The translations under genes were made by a program, and so were the position numbers. Below the pieces are notes generated by a model, which made no database searches, was not told the DNA's origin, and worked only from the letters and a program-made list of their open reading frames with translations. A stretch of 57,426 nt of DNA from Azospirillum sp. SYSU D00513 (lineage in GTDB: Bacteria > Pseudomonadota > Alphaproteobacteria > Azospirillales > Azospirillaceae). This document shows, one piece after another, positions 24,700 through 33,797 of this stretch; positions within the stretch are counted from its first letter, which is position 1; each line of letters begins with the position of its first letter. Where the stretch lies: assembly GCF_017356015.1 (NCBI RefSeq), contig NZ_JAFIQV010000042.1, positions 1-57,426 on the forward strand. The letters are read 5' to 3'.

Positions 24700-26766
24700 T
24701 CAGAGGGCCAGCTGGATCCGGTCTTCCTCATCCGTTTCCGGTTGCGCGGGAACGGCGCAGCAGATCAGCACTTCGTCCGCCGCCGTTGCCGCGGCCGGCT
24801 CCCTGACGTAGGTCACCGCACCTTTGAGCAGCTTGGTTCTGCAGGTGCCGCAGCTCCCTTCGCGGCAGCTGAACTCGGGCTCCAGGCCACGCGCTTCCGC
24901 CAGCTCCAGCAGCGTGCCGGCGCCGGGCGTCCAGCGCGCTTCCTTGAGGGAGTTCATGAAGGCGACGGGCACCGGCTTCGTGGAGGCCGAGCGGCGTGCC
25001 GGTGCGGCAGCACCCGCGTCGGGGGTCCGCTTCAGCGACGAGGGGCCGAACGCTTCCGCGTGAATGCGCGCATCGGCGACCCCGTACCCGCGCAGCCCGT
25101 CGTAGAGCGACTGGGTGAAGGCCGGCGGTCCGCAGAGATAGAAGTCGTAGTCGTTGAAGGGAAGGAAGCGGGTGAGCAGCGCCATGTCGATCCGGCCCGT
25201 GGCCTCGTAATCGACGCCCTCCTTCGCGTCCGTCGGATCGCTCAGGACACGGATCACCCGGACCGCACCGAGGGACGCATCGACCAGCGCCACCAGCTCG
25301 CGGTCGAACGGCCGCTCCGGCTTGCTGCGCGCCGCGTGGAAGAGGATGGTCGGCCGGACCCGCTGCTTGCGCACGCCCTCGTACACGACGTGCCGCAGCA
25401 TCGCGAGCATGGGGGTGATTCCGACGCCGCCCGCCAGCAGCACGGCGGGCCGGGTGGCCTGGGCGTCTATCGTGAAGTCCCCGGCCGGCGCGCGCGCTTC
25501 GATGGTGTCGCCTTCACGGACCCTGTCGTGCAGGTGCCGGGACACCAAGCCGTCGCGCTTCACGCTGATGCGGTACAACCCATCGGACGGCGCGACGGAA
25601 AGCGTGTAGGTCCGGATAACGGGCTTGTCCTCTCCGGTAACGGCAACGCGGATGGGCAGATGCTGCCCCGCTTCGTGCGGGAGCAGCCCGATCCCGTCGT
25701 CGGGCTGAAGGTGAAAGGACCGGATTGAGGCGCTTTCCTCGACGATCTTCGCGACCTTGAACGGGCGCCAGCGTGTCGTGAGTTCGGCCGCGCGGAGCCG
25801 GTCCGCGGCCTGCCTCCAATCGCCGGTCATGAGTGAACTCGGCGACCAGCCGTCCTCCCGGAAGGTCCAACGCAGGGCCAGCGCGCCACGCCTGCGGACG
25901 ACGCGGCTGGCCCGGAAGGTCCAGAGCCGCTCCGCGCCCTGGAAGGCGGCGATCTCCGGGGAGTCGAGCAGCACCTCCGCCTTGCCCGTCATCTGCAGCA
26001 TGTCGCCGGTTTCGAAATCGACGAAGAGCAGGCCCGCCCTACCGTTCAGGAGAATGTTCCCGAGCGTCGCGAAGAAGAGATTGCCGTCGAAATCCGGGAT
26101 GGTCAGCGTGCCGTCCCCGGTGACGCGGACGAAGCCGCTCCGCCCACCGCGGTGGGAGACATCGACCTGGCGCCGGTCCTCGCGATCGGCGTAGGACGCG
26201 ACGAAGAAGGCATCCGCCCGCCCGATCATGGCGCGCGCGTCCCCGTCGAGTTCGGTGCTCTCTTCGACCGTGCCGGCGAAGCGGGGGCCGGGATCATGCG
26301 CGAAGGTGAAGTCGCGAAGCTGGATGTAGCGCGGACAGTTGCCGAAGCTCTGGTCGACGTCGACCCGGATGCCGGTGCTGGTTGTCGTGACGAAGCCGTT
26401 CATGCGGTTGCGCCGCCGGCTGTGCATCTCGATGCCGAGCAGCCCGACGGGATCGCCGTCGCCCATCCCCTGGCCTGCGGGATCGCCGGGGTCCGGCCGG
26501 GCCGCGATGTCGAGGATGGTCGGGCCCGGCGATGACATGAAGCCCGGCGGCCCCTCGACGAAGGTGGCCCAGGCATCGCCCCGTGCATCGACGCTGCCGA
26601 GCACGATGAAAGGGAGCTGCGCGTAGAAGCTGCGGTGCTGATCGGGCATGAAGTCACGCACGACGCGCTTGCCCACCTCCGCCATGCGCTCGGCCCCGCC
26701 GACCTTTTCCTGAATGAGCCTCTCGCCCTCATGCCAGGTCGGCAGCTTTTTCAGATTCCCGCCCAT
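24700..26766 (-). CDS. Pyridoxamine-oxidase-like / ferredoxin reductase / ferredoxin fusion
   Basis: A 688-aa three-part redox protein. Residues about 1-300 are a PNPOx-like FMN-binding split barrel. Residues about 335-560 are a ferredoxin-NADP reductase unit (FAD motif RTYTLS; nucleotide motif AGGVGITPMLAML; terminal YLCGPPAF). Residues about 597-688 are a plant-type [2Fe-2S] ferredoxin with cysteines at 634, 639, 642 and 669/670. Such fusions can carry electrons from NAD(P)H to an FMN-bound substrate; the substrate is unknown. The ATG at 26766 is preceded by GAGGAGAAGG. It lies between a GST gene and the NTF2-like gene. Confidence 0.93.
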   Translation of the reverse strand: MGGNLKKLPTWHEGERLIQEKVGGAERMAEVGKRVVRDFMPDQHRSFYAQLPFIVLGSVDARGDAWATFVEGPPGFMSSPGPTILDIAARPDPGDPAGQGMGDGDPVGLLGIEMHSRRRNRMNGFVTTTSTGIRVDVDQSFGNCPRYIQLRDFTFAHDPGPRFAGTVEESTELDGDARAMIGRADAFFVASYADREDRRQVDVSHRGGRSGFVRVTGDGTLTIPDFDGNLFFATLGNILLNGRAGLLFVDFETGDMLQMTGKAEVLLDSPEIAAFQGAERLWTFRASRVVRRRGALALRWTFREDGWSPSSLMTGDWRQAADRLRAAELTTRWRPFKVAKIVEESASIRSFHLQPDDGIGLLPHEAGQHLPIRVAVTGEDKPVIRTYTLSVAPSDGLYRISVKRDGLVSRHLHDRVREGDTIEARAPAGDFTIDAQATRPAVLLAGGVGITPMLAMLRHVVYEGVRKQRVRPTILFHAARSKPERPFDRELVALVDASLGAVRVIRVLSDPTDAKEGVDYEATGRIDMALLTRFLPFNDYDFYLCGPPAFTQSLYDGLRGYGVADARIHAEAFGPSSLKRTPDAGAAAPARRSASTKPVPVAFMNSLKEARWTPGAGTLLELAEARGLEPEFSCREGSCGTCRTKLLKGAVTYVREPAAATAADEVLICCAVPAQPETDEEDRIQLAL

Positions 26767-26835
26767 GATCCTTCTCCTCTCCCGCGAAGGGGCTTCGGGT
26801 GCACCGCACGCCGGGCGGCGCACCGGGAACGGTGT

Positions 26836-27447
26836 TCAGGCGGCGAGACCCGCCGGCGTCCGGGCGAAGGGGACGAAACCGGGCAGCGCCTCGACGCGGT
26901 GGAGGAAGGTGTTGACGGCCGGGTAGCCGGACAGGTCGACATTGCCTTCGGGTGCACGCGCCACGTAGCTGTAGATCGCGACGTCCGCGATCGTCGGACG
27001 GTCACCGGCCAGCCATTCGCGGCCGGCGAGATGGTCGTCGAGCCTGGTCAGCAGGGCATGAGCCCGGGCGATCACCTCGTCCGGATTGTACTTCGCGCCG
27101 AACACAGTGATCAGCCGCGCGGCCGCCGGGCCATAGGCGACCTCACCGGCCGCGACCGACAGCCAGCGCTGCACCGCGGCGGCGGCGCGCGGCTCCTCCG
27201 GCAACCAGTCGGCGCGGCCGGCCTTCTTGGCGAGGTAGACGAGGATGGCGTTGGAGTCCGAGACGATCACGCCCTCATCGTCGAGCACGGGAACTTGTCC
27301 GAACGGGTTCAATGCGAGGAATTCCGGCGTCTTGTGCGCCCCCGCCGCGAGATCGACCTCGATCAGTTCATGGGGCAGCTGGAGTAGCGAGACGAACAGA
27401 CGGGCGCGGTGCGCGTGGCCCGACAGCGGGTGATGATAGAGCTTCAT
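26836..27447 (-). CDS. Glutathione S-transferase family protein
   Basis: A 203-aa GST. The N-terminal thioredoxin-like domain (about 1-78) has MKLYHHPLSGHAHRARLF, NPFGQVPVLDD and SDSNAILVYLA (glutathione binding); the helical C-terminal domain (about 90-195) has the N-capping motif RPTIADVAIYSYV. The ATG at 27447 follows AGGA. It is the first gene of the operon that runs to the LysR gene at 23039. The acceptor substrate is unknown. Confidence 0.93.
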   Translation of the reverse strand: MKLYHHPLSGHAHRARLFVSLLQLPHELIEVDLAAGAHKTPEFLALNPFGQVPVLDDEGVIVSDSNAILVYLAKKAGRADWLPEEPRAAAAVQRWLSVAAGEVAYGPAAARLITVFGAKYNPDEVIARAHALLTRLDDHLAGREWLAGDRPTIADVAIYSYVARAPEGNVDLSGYPAVNTFLHRVEALPGFVPFARTPAGLAA

Positions 27448-27604
27448 GATCCTGTTCCTGGCGTTCGCGGCCGGGTCCATTCCCGATCCGCAAGGCCAGA
27501 CTGAGGCCGTTCTCCGGCAGCGGGAATGTCCGGTGTGGGCAGTTCATCATTGCGCTATGCGGAATAATCGCCTTGGCGAAGGACCAGCCCTGGGCATGCC
27601 GGCC

Positions 27605-28513
27605 TCACCGCCGCGTCGGCTCTGGCGGGGGCGGGGGCTGGAGCGTGGCGCGCGCGGCCCGCAGGACGGCGGCGTTGACGCCGGCCAGCGTCGTGCTCGC
27701 GATCCGGCTGCGCTGCCAGAAGAGGGGAATGTCCAAGGGCCGGTCCGGCGCCAGCGCCACCAGCCGGCCGTCGCGCAGGAGCCCGGCGACCTGGGGCTCC
27801 GCGTTCATCCCCCAGCCGATTCCGGCGAGTGCCGCATCCACGAAGGCCTGGGAGGAGGGAAGCCAGTGGGTCGGCCGCGCGACGTCCGTCCCGAACAGAC
27901 CTTCCAGCCAGAGCGCCTGGAGCCGGTCCTTGCGGTTGAAGGTCAGGGACGGCGCGCGGGCGAGGGCGGCCTCGCTCAGCCCGTCGGCGAACCAGCGCGC
28001 GGCGAAGTCCGGGCTGGCCGTGGCGATGTAGCGCAGGCTGCCCAGCGGGTGGCTGTCGCAGCCCTGCACGGCCTTCTCGTGCGCGGTCACGGCGGCCAGC
28101 ACCTCCCCCGTCCGCAGCCAGTCGGCGCTGTGGTCCTGGTCGTCGAGGACGAGGTCGAACAGGCAATTCCCGGCCTCCGCCATCGCGGCGATGAACCAGG
28201 TGGCGAGGCTGTCCGCGTTCACGGCGATGCGCAGGGTGACCGGCTCCTCCGCCCCTTCCAGCGCCGGCAGCCCGTCCCGCAACTCGCTTTCCAGCAGCGC
28301 CACCCGCTCCACGTGCTGGCACAGCCGCTGGCCCGCGGCGGTGCCCGTGCAGGGCTGGCCGCGCACCACGAGCACACAGCCCAGCCGGTCCTCCAGCAGC
28401 TTGATCCGCTGCGACACGGCCGACGGCGTCACATGGAGCCGCTGTGCGGCCCGTTCGAAGCTGCCGGTGCGGATGACGGCGGCCAGAGCCGAGAGCAGCG
28501 CGTAATCCAGCAT
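27605..28513 (-). CDS. argP: LysR family regulator ArgP
   Basis: A 302-aa LysR-type regulator of the ArgP/LysG group, which senses arginine or lysine and activates the neighbouring exporter. HTH at about 2-45 (ALLSALAAVIRTGSFERAAQ then TPSAVSQRIKLLEDRLG). The call is supported by divergence from argO, the canonical pair arrangement. The 100-bp intergenic region (28514-28613) is AT-richer and should hold the operator. Confidence 0.92.
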   Translation of the reverse strand: MLDYALLSALAAVIRTGSFERAAQRLHVTPSAVSQRIKLLEDRLGCVLVVRGQPCTGTAAGQRLCQHVERVALLESELRDGLPALEGAEEPVTLRIAVNADSLATWFIAAMAEAGNCLFDLVLDDQDHSADWLRTGEVLAAVTAHEKAVQGCDSHPLGSLRYIATASPDFAARWFADGLSEAALARAPSLTFNRKDRLQALWLEGLFGTDVARPTHWLPSSQAFVDAALAGIGWGMNAEPQVAGLLRDGRLVALAPDRPLDIPLFWQRSRIASTTLAGVNAAVLRAARATLQPPPPPEPTRR

Positions 28514-28613
28514 GGATTAGAGATCCTTCATCAAGCGAAGAATCCTTAACTACGCTCATGCGGCGTCCGGTGATAGTCATTCCCGCCCGAACGCGACAGA
28601 GGATCGAGACGAC

Positions 28614-29219
28614 ATGGACATGGCCGCCTTCCTGCCCGGCTTCCTGCTGGGGCTCAGCCTCATCGTCGCCATCGGCGCGCAAAACGCCTTCGTGCTGCGC
28701 CAGGGCTTGAGGGGCGACCATGTGCTGGCGATCTGCCTGACCTGCGCCCTGTCCGACGCCCTGCTGATCCTGGCGGGCGTTCTGGGCTTCGCCCAGGCGA
28801 ACGCGCTTCTGCCCTGGCTGGAGCCGGCGGCGCGCTATGGCGGCGCCGCCTTCCTAATCGTCTATGGATTCCGCAGCTTCCGGGCGGCGCTCCGCTCCGG
28901 CGATGCCCTGTCCCCGGCGGACGCCGCCCCGGCCGCGCTCGGCGTGACGCTGGCGGCCTGCCTCGCCCTGACCTGGCTGAACCCGCACGTCTATCTGGAC
29001 ACGGTCGTGCTGATCGGCTCGGTCTCCACCCAGTTCGCGGACGGAAAGGCGGCCTTCGCGCTGGGGGCGATGACGGCGTCCTTCGCCTTCTTCTTCGCGT
29101 TGGGCTATGGCGCGCGGCTGCTGCGGCCGGTCTTCGCGCGGCCCGCGGCCTGGCGGCTGCTGGAGGCCGTCATCGGCATCGTCGTGTGGGCCATCGCCGC
29201 CAGCCTGCTGCTGGGATGA
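28614..29219 (+). CDS. argO: LysE/ArgO amino-acid exporter
   Basis: A 201-aa LysE-family exporter that removes arginine, lysine or analogues (such as canavanine) from the cytoplasm. About six membrane helices; the N-terminal GLSLIVAIGAQNAFVLRQGL and mid-protein LTWLNPHVYLDTVVLIGS are family signatures. Start at 28614 (a second ATG lies two codons on), with GAGG upstream. It is divergent from argP. Confidence 0.94.
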   Translation: MDMAAFLPGFLLGLSLIVAIGAQNAFVLRQGLRGDHVLAICLTCALSDALLILAGVLGFAQANALLPWLEPAARYGGAAFLIVYGFRSFRAALRSGDALSPADAAPAALGVTLAACLALTWLNPHVYLDTVVLIGSVSTQFADGKAAFALGAMTASFAFFFALGYGARLLRPVFARPAAWRLLEAVIGIVVWAIAASLLLG

Positions 29220-29230
29220 TCCCGCAAAGC

Positions 29231-29274
29231 CGGAGCCCGCCACCAGAGGTGAGTGAGACCGGCGGCGGGCTCCG
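29231..29274. repeat. Inverted repeat after argO
   Basis: Arms CGGAGCCCGCC (29231-29241) and GGCGGGCTCCG (29264-29274), 22-bp spacer, no T-run. It could form the 3' end of the argO transcript. Confidence 0.55.
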
Positions 29275-29362
29275 CGCGGCCGGGGGGATGGTATCGGGGG
29301 ACCAGCACGCGGCCGCAAGCGTGATACGGGCGGGGTCGCGGGGCTCCTGCGCGGATCCGATG

Positions 29363-29394
29363 AAAAAACCCGCCCCGGCGGCGGCCGGGGCGGG
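29363..29394 (-). terminator. Minus-strand terminator without an assigned gene
   Basis: An 11-bp stem (29369-29379 with 29384-29394, loop GGCG) is followed on the minus strand by six T. The nearest annotated minus-strand gene to its right is about 9 kb away, so it implies an unannotated minus-strand transcript from roughly 29400-29640. Confidence 0.75.
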
Positions 29395-29564
29395 CTGAAG
29401 TGTGGTGCGCCCGCCGGGGGATCGACCAGGATTCCGGCAGGCTCGGCGCGGCCGGCGTGAGGAGCCGGGAAAAAGCTCTCGACCGCGCCGATGGTACGCG
29501 CCGGCCGCCCGGCCTCCTGCGCGAAGGCTTGGAGGTAGCCCGTTCGCCGGGGCCGGCGCGGAGC

Positions 29565-29580
29565 GGACACCGTTGTGTCC
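29565..29580. promoter_or_regulatory. Dyad upstream of the SDR gene
   Basis: GGACAC-CGTT-GTGTCC is a perfect 6-4-6 inverted repeat about 136 bp upstream of the SDR start, next to TAAAAT. Possible operator. Confidence 0.4.
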
Positions 29581-29715
29581 TAAAATGCGGTATCTACGAC
29601 ATTCAAGACATGGAGCGGCGCGGATAGGGTGTGTCTCACAGGGCCGGCGACGGCGGCACGGACCAACGGTCCCCGACCAGAGCAAAGACACACCCCAATC
29701 CAAGGAGACTCCATC

Positions 29716-30474
29716 ATGCAGCTCACCGGAAACACGATCTTCATCACGGGTGCCACCTCGGGCATCGGCCGCGGGCTGGCGGAGGCGTTCCACCGGCTCG
29801 GCAATCAGGTCATCATCTCGGGCCGCCGCCGGGCGCTGCTCGACGAGGTGGTCGCGGCCAATCCGGGGATGAAGGCGGTGGAGCTGGACATCACCGATCC
29901 GGCAAGCATCCGTGACGTCGCGGCGAAACTGATCGCCGAGAACCCGTCGCTGAACGTCCTGATCAACAACGCGGGCATCATGCCCTTCGACGACGCGTCC
30001 GGCGAGATCGACGACGCCGTGGCGCAGTCCATCGTCACCACGAACCTGCTCGGCCCGATCCGCATGACCTCCGCCCTGATCGAGCATCTGAAGCGGCAGG
30101 AGCGCGCGGTCATCGTCAACAACACGTCGGTGCTGGCCTACACCCCGCTCGCGGTGACGGCCGTCTATTCCGCCAGCAAGGCGGCGCTCCACAGCTACAC
30201 GCTGTCGCAGCGCTTCATGCTGCGCGACAGCTCGGTCCAGGTGCAGGAAATCGCACCCCCCTGGGTGAACACCGACCTGATCAAGAAGGGCGACGATCCG
30301 CGCGCCATGCCGCTCGACGCCTTCATCGCGGAAACGATGGCGGCCCTCGCCACCGATGCCGAGGAAGCCATCGTCGAGAGCGCCCGGCCGATGCGCGACA
30401 ACCCCGGCCCCGGCGAGCATGCCCTGGTGAACGGCTTCAACGCCTACATCGCCGAGAACCCCATTCCGGTGTGA
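29716..30474 (+). CDS. Short-chain dehydrogenase/reductase
   Basis: A 252-aa SDR of the DltE-like type. The cofactor loop TGATSGIG (11-18), NNAG (84-87) and catalytic S138, Y151 and K155 (YSASK) are present. The position of R37-R39 after the second strand suggests NADP(H). AAGGAG precedes the ATG at 29716. Substrate unknown. It heads a plus-strand series (SDR, metallo-hydrolase, MFS). Confidence 0.94.
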   Translation: MQLTGNTIFITGATSGIGRGLAEAFHRLGNQVIISGRRRALLDEVVAANPGMKAVELDITDPASIRDVAAKLIAENPSLNVLINNAGIMPFDDASGEIDDAVAQSIVTTNLLGPIRMTSALIEHLKRQERAVIVNNTSVLAYTPLAVTAVYSASKAALHSYTLSQRFMLRDSSVQVQEIAPPWVNTDLIKKGDDPRAMPLDAFIAETMAALATDAEEAIVESARPMRDNPGPGEHALVNGFNAYIAENPIPV

Positions 30475-30573
30475 TCCGGGTTCGCCTGATCCCGACGGCA
30501 GTGCTGCGGGGCGGGACCGTTCCGCCCCGCCGCGCCGGCCGGCGCATCCGCACCTCCAGCCCGGACGAGAACC

Positions 30574-31449
30574 ATGAGCCTCAAGATTCACCCGATCAAC
30601 CTCGGCAACATCACGATGGACGCGAGCGGCCTCGTGCTGTTCCGCGGGCCGGGCATGACGACGACCATCCCGACCCTCGGTTTCCTGATCACCGGCGGCG
30701 AGGGGCCGGTCCTGGTGGACACCGGGCCGCGCAACGTCCAGCAATACGCCGAGTTCGGCTTCCTGGGCGAACAGACGCCCGAGATGACGATCGAGCATCA
30801 CCTGGCACGGCACGGGCTGCGGATGGGCGACCTGCGCTACGTCGTCAACACCCACGCGCACATCGACCATGCCGGCGGCAACGATCGCTTCCCCCTGTCC
30901 GTCCCCATCGCCATCGCCCGGCGCGAGATGCAGGCCGCGGCGTCGGGCGTCATGGGATCGGCCATGTACACGGCGGCCGACACCAAGCACCTGATCGACC
31001 GGCTGCACACGCGCGGCGCCTTGCGCCTCTTCGACGTGGACGGCAGCTTCGAGGAAGAGGTGATCCCCGGCGTCGCCGTGCGGCTGACCGGTGGACACAC
31101 CGACGGGTCGATCTCGGTCCTGGTCGAGACCGACGAGGGCATCGCCAACATCTGCGGCGACATCGTCTACGACCTCAAGGACCAGCTGATCACGCCTCAC
31201 CTCGACCGCAACCATATGGAGCCGACGGTCACGGCCAACCGATCCACCACGATCCTGGCCGAGAAGACCGCGATCAAGCGCGCCCTGGCCGGCAGCCGCT
31301 TCCTGCTGCCCAGCCACGACGTGCCGGCGCTGGTCAGCGGCGGGCGGGTGGTCGGGTTGCTGGAGAACGCGATCTCCAACCCCGCCGCCGACGTGACGGC
31401 GGCGGCCGGCTACGCCCCGCTGGCGGACACGCGCAAGGCCGCAGCCTGA
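30574..31449 (+). CDS. Metallo-beta-lactamase-fold hydrolase (lactonase-like)
   Basis: A 291-aa MBL-fold enzyme. The di-zinc motif HAHIDH (94-99) and the downstream ligands in GGHTDGSI and NICGDIVYD are complete. The layout resembles AttM/AiiA-type N-acyl homoserine lactonases, but the substrate could be another lactone or ester. No N-terminal export signal. It is 99 bp after the SDR gene and 46 bp before the MFS gene. Confidence 0.9.
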   Translation: MSLKIHPINLGNITMDASGLVLFRGPGMTTTIPTLGFLITGGEGPVLVDTGPRNVQQYAEFGFLGEQTPEMTIEHHLARHGLRMGDLRYVVNTHAHIDHAGGNDRFPLSVPIAIARREMQAAASGVMGSAMYTAADTKHLIDRLHTRGALRLFDVDGSFEEEVIPGVAVRLTGGHTDGSISVLVETDEGIANICGDIVYDLKDQLITPHLDRNHMEPTVTANRSTTILAEKTAIKRALAGSRFLLPSHDVPALVSGGRVVGLLENAISNPAADVTAAAGYAPLADTRKAAA

Positions 31450-31495
31450 ACCGGCGCACGTTGCCGCCGCATCACGGAGCATGGAGGGCATTCCC

Positions 31496-32710
31496 ATGAG
31501 ACACGGTCTGGGACGGGAAGCGGGCTTCTGGGTCAGCGCGGCCGTCGTGGCGCACACGCTCTGGACGAGCGCCGCACCGGCCATGATCTATCCGCTTTAC
31601 GCCGCGCAATGGGGACTGACGCCGACGGTGACCACGGGGTTGTTCGCGGTCTATCCGATCGTGGTCGTCGCCGTCCTGATCGGCTTCGGCACCTTGTCGG
31701 ACCGGATCGGCCGCCGCGCCGCGATGCTTCTCGGCCTGGCGGCCTCGGCCGGGGGCGTCCTGCTCCTCGCCGTCGCGGCGGATGTCGGCACCCTCTTCGC
31801 CGGCCGCATCCTCATGGGGATCGGCGTCGGCCTGTCCGCGGGGCCAGCGGCGGCCGCGCTGGTCGAATTCGCCGGGCCGGGCGGTACCGGGCGGGCGGGC
31901 TCGGTCACGGCGGCGGCGCAGTCGCTGGGGCTCGCGCTGGCGCTGCTGCTGGGCGGCGCCCTGGTCCAGCACGCGCCCTGGCCGGCGCGGCTGAGCTTCT
32001 GGCTGCTGTTCGCGGTGCTGGTCCTGATTTTCGCGGCGGCATGGTTCCTTCCCCACGGGCGGGCGGACTCGCCGCCAGCCCGCTGGAGGCCAGGGACACC
32101 GTCGGTACCGCCGCACGCTCGCGGCGCCTTCGCCACGGCCGCACTGGCGGTGACGGCGGCCTACACCCACGGCGCGATCCTCATGTCGCTCGGTGCCCAG
32201 ATCGCCGATGACCTCGTCGCGTCACCCGACGCCTTCGTCAATGGTGCGGCGCTCTCGCTCTTCGCGCTCGCCTCGGGCGCGGTCGGCATCCTGGCGCGCG
32301 GCATGGCGCCCCGGGCGGCGATGATCGGCGGGGGTGCGGTCTCGGTCGCAGGGGCCGCCTTCCTCGCGGGTTCGGCCGCCCTGCAAAGCCTGGTTTTCTT
32401 CCTCGCGGCGACGGCCATGGCCGGGGCTGGCTACGCGCTGCTGGTTCTGGGAGGGCTGGGGATCGTCAACGCGGCCGTTCCGGACCGGCAGCGCGGGGGC
32501 ACGCTGTCGGCGCTCTTCCTCTTCGCCTACCTGTTCACGGGCGTCCTGACCGCCGGGCTGGGGCGCGTCGCTGCGGGCGCGGGTCTGGAAACCGCCGTCG
32601 ACATCGGGGCGGCGGTGATGGGGCTGCTCGGCGGGCTCACCGTGCTTCGCGCCGCCGGGAACCATGCGAAGCCGGAGTCCCCCGCGCGGGCCGGTGCCTG
32701 CCCGGGCTAA
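31496..32710 (+). CDS. MFS transporter
   Basis: A 404-aa, 12-helix major facilitator exporter. The loop 2-3 signature GTLSDRIGRRAAM is present. GGAGG at 31483-31487 serves the ATG at 31496 better than the in-frame ATG at 31481. Substrate unknown; context with an SDR and a hydrolase suggests efflux of a small organic compound. Confidence 0.9.
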   Translation: MRHGLGREAGFWVSAAVVAHTLWTSAAPAMIYPLYAAQWGLTPTVTTGLFAVYPIVVVAVLIGFGTLSDRIGRRAAMLLGLAASAGGVLLLAVAADVGTLFAGRILMGIGVGLSAGPAAAALVEFAGPGGTGRAGSVTAAAQSLGLALALLLGGALVQHAPWPARLSFWLLFAVLVLIFAAAWFLPHGRADSPPARWRPGTPSVPPHARGAFATAALAVTAAYTHGAILMSLGAQIADDLVASPDAFVNGAALSLFALASGAVGILARGMAPRAAMIGGGAVSVAGAAFLAGSAALQSLVFFLAATAMAGAGYALLVLGGLGIVNAAVPDRQRGGTLSALFLFAYLFTGVLTAGLGRVAAGAGLETAVDIGAAVMGLLGGLTVLRAAGNHAKPESPARAGACPG

Positions 32711-32800
32711 GTTCCACCGTTTGAGCGCGGCACAGCCGAGCCTGTATTCTCGCCCGGCCTCGGCCGGGACAAGGTCGGATCGTTTCGGAGGTCGTCCGTC

Positions 32801-33748
32801 ATGCATCGCGTCGGTCTTCTCGTCCTTCCCGGCTTCCAGAACATGTGCTTCGCGGCGCTCTCCGCCTTCGAGGTGGCCAACCGCAAGACGGCGCAGCCGG
32901 CCTATGGCCTGCATGTGGTGTCCGAGCGCGGCGGGCCGGTTCCCTGCTCGATGGGGATGGAGGTGACGACGGTCGCGATGGACGCGCTCGACCTCGACAC
33001 GATCCTCATCGCGGTCGGCATGGAGGTGCCCGCCGCACCGGAGCCGGTCCTCGACCATCTGCGCCGGGCCGTCCGGTCGGGCCGCCGGGTCGCCTCCATC
33101 TGCCTGGGCGCCTTCGTGCTGGGGCAGGCGGGGTTGCTGGAGGGCCGGCGCGTGACGACCCACTGGCGGTGGGCGGAGGAACTGAAGGCGCGCCATCCCG
33201 CGGCACGGGTGGAGATGGACCGGCTCTTCATCCAGGACCAGGACCTGTGGAGTTCGGCGGGGATGGCGTCGGGCATCGACCTGGCCCTGCAGCTCATCGA
33301 GTCCGACCAGGGCCGCGACGTCGCCCGCGCCACCGCCAAGGGGATGGTGATCCACCACCGCCGCGCCGGCGGCCAGTCGCAGCATTCGGCCCTGCTCGAC
33401 CTCGACGCCCAGGCCGACCGCATCCAGTCGGCGCTCGCTTACGCGCGGCGGAACCTGCATGAAGCGCTGTCGGTGGAGAATCTTGCGGAAGTCGCCTGCC
33501 TGAGCACGCGGCAGTTCTCGCGGCTGTTCCGGCAGGAGACCGGGACCTCGCCGGCCAAGGCGGTGGAAACCCTGCGGCTGGAAGCCGCCCGGGTGATGCT
33601 GGAGGAGAACGGCCTCTCCATCGACAGCGTGTCGCGGCGCACCGGTTTCGGCGATCCCGAACGCATGCGCCGCGCCTTCCTGCGCGCCTATGGCCGTCCG
33701 CCCAGCGCCTTCCACGGCCGCCGGAGCGAGCAGGAACCGGCGGATTAG
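32801..33748 (+). CDS. GlxA family regulator (DJ-1/PfpI + AraC), copy 1
   Basis: A 315-aa transcription factor: an N-terminal DJ-1/PfpI domain (about 1-185), with the nucleophile-elbow cysteine in ASICLGAFVLG, and a C-terminal AraC-type double HTH (about 210-305, VENLAEVACLSTRQFSRLF and IDSVSRRTGFGDPERMRRA). The DJ-1 domain is thought to sense a ligand, not to act as an enzyme. A close paralog follows 49 bp downstream. Confidence 0.93.
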   Translation: MHRVGLLVLPGFQNMCFAALSAFEVANRKTAQPAYGLHVVSERGGPVPCSMGMEVTTVAMDALDLDTILIAVGMEVPAAPEPVLDHLRRAVRSGRRVASICLGAFVLGQAGLLEGRRVTTHWRWAEELKARHPAARVEMDRLFIQDQDLWSSAGMASGIDLALQLIESDQGRDVARATAKGMVIHHRRAGGQSQHSALLDLDAQADRIQSALAYARRNLHEALSVENLAEVACLSTRQFSRLFRQETGTSPAKAVETLRLEAARVMLEENGLSIDSVSRRTGFGDPERMRRAFLRAYGRPPSAFHGRRSEQEPAD

Positions 33749-33797
33749 GGAACCCAAGGCAATTGCGCCGACCTTTCCCCCGACCTTTGGAGCCACG

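Larger units (their letters stand above)
29220..29715. other. Intergenic region with two hairpins, no protein gene seen
   Basis: No convincing coding frame on either strand. It contains an 11-bp inverted repeat just after argO, a minus-strand terminator without an assigned gene, the dyad at 29565-29580, and an AT-rich segment (29578-29605) that probably contains the promoter of the SDR gene. Confidence 0.6.

Noticed and set aside
28854..29570. 238-aa minus-strand frame crossing the orphan terminator
   Set aside because: It runs through the hairpin and antisense to argO, with Arg/Pro-rich sequence; an RNA is more likely than this protein.
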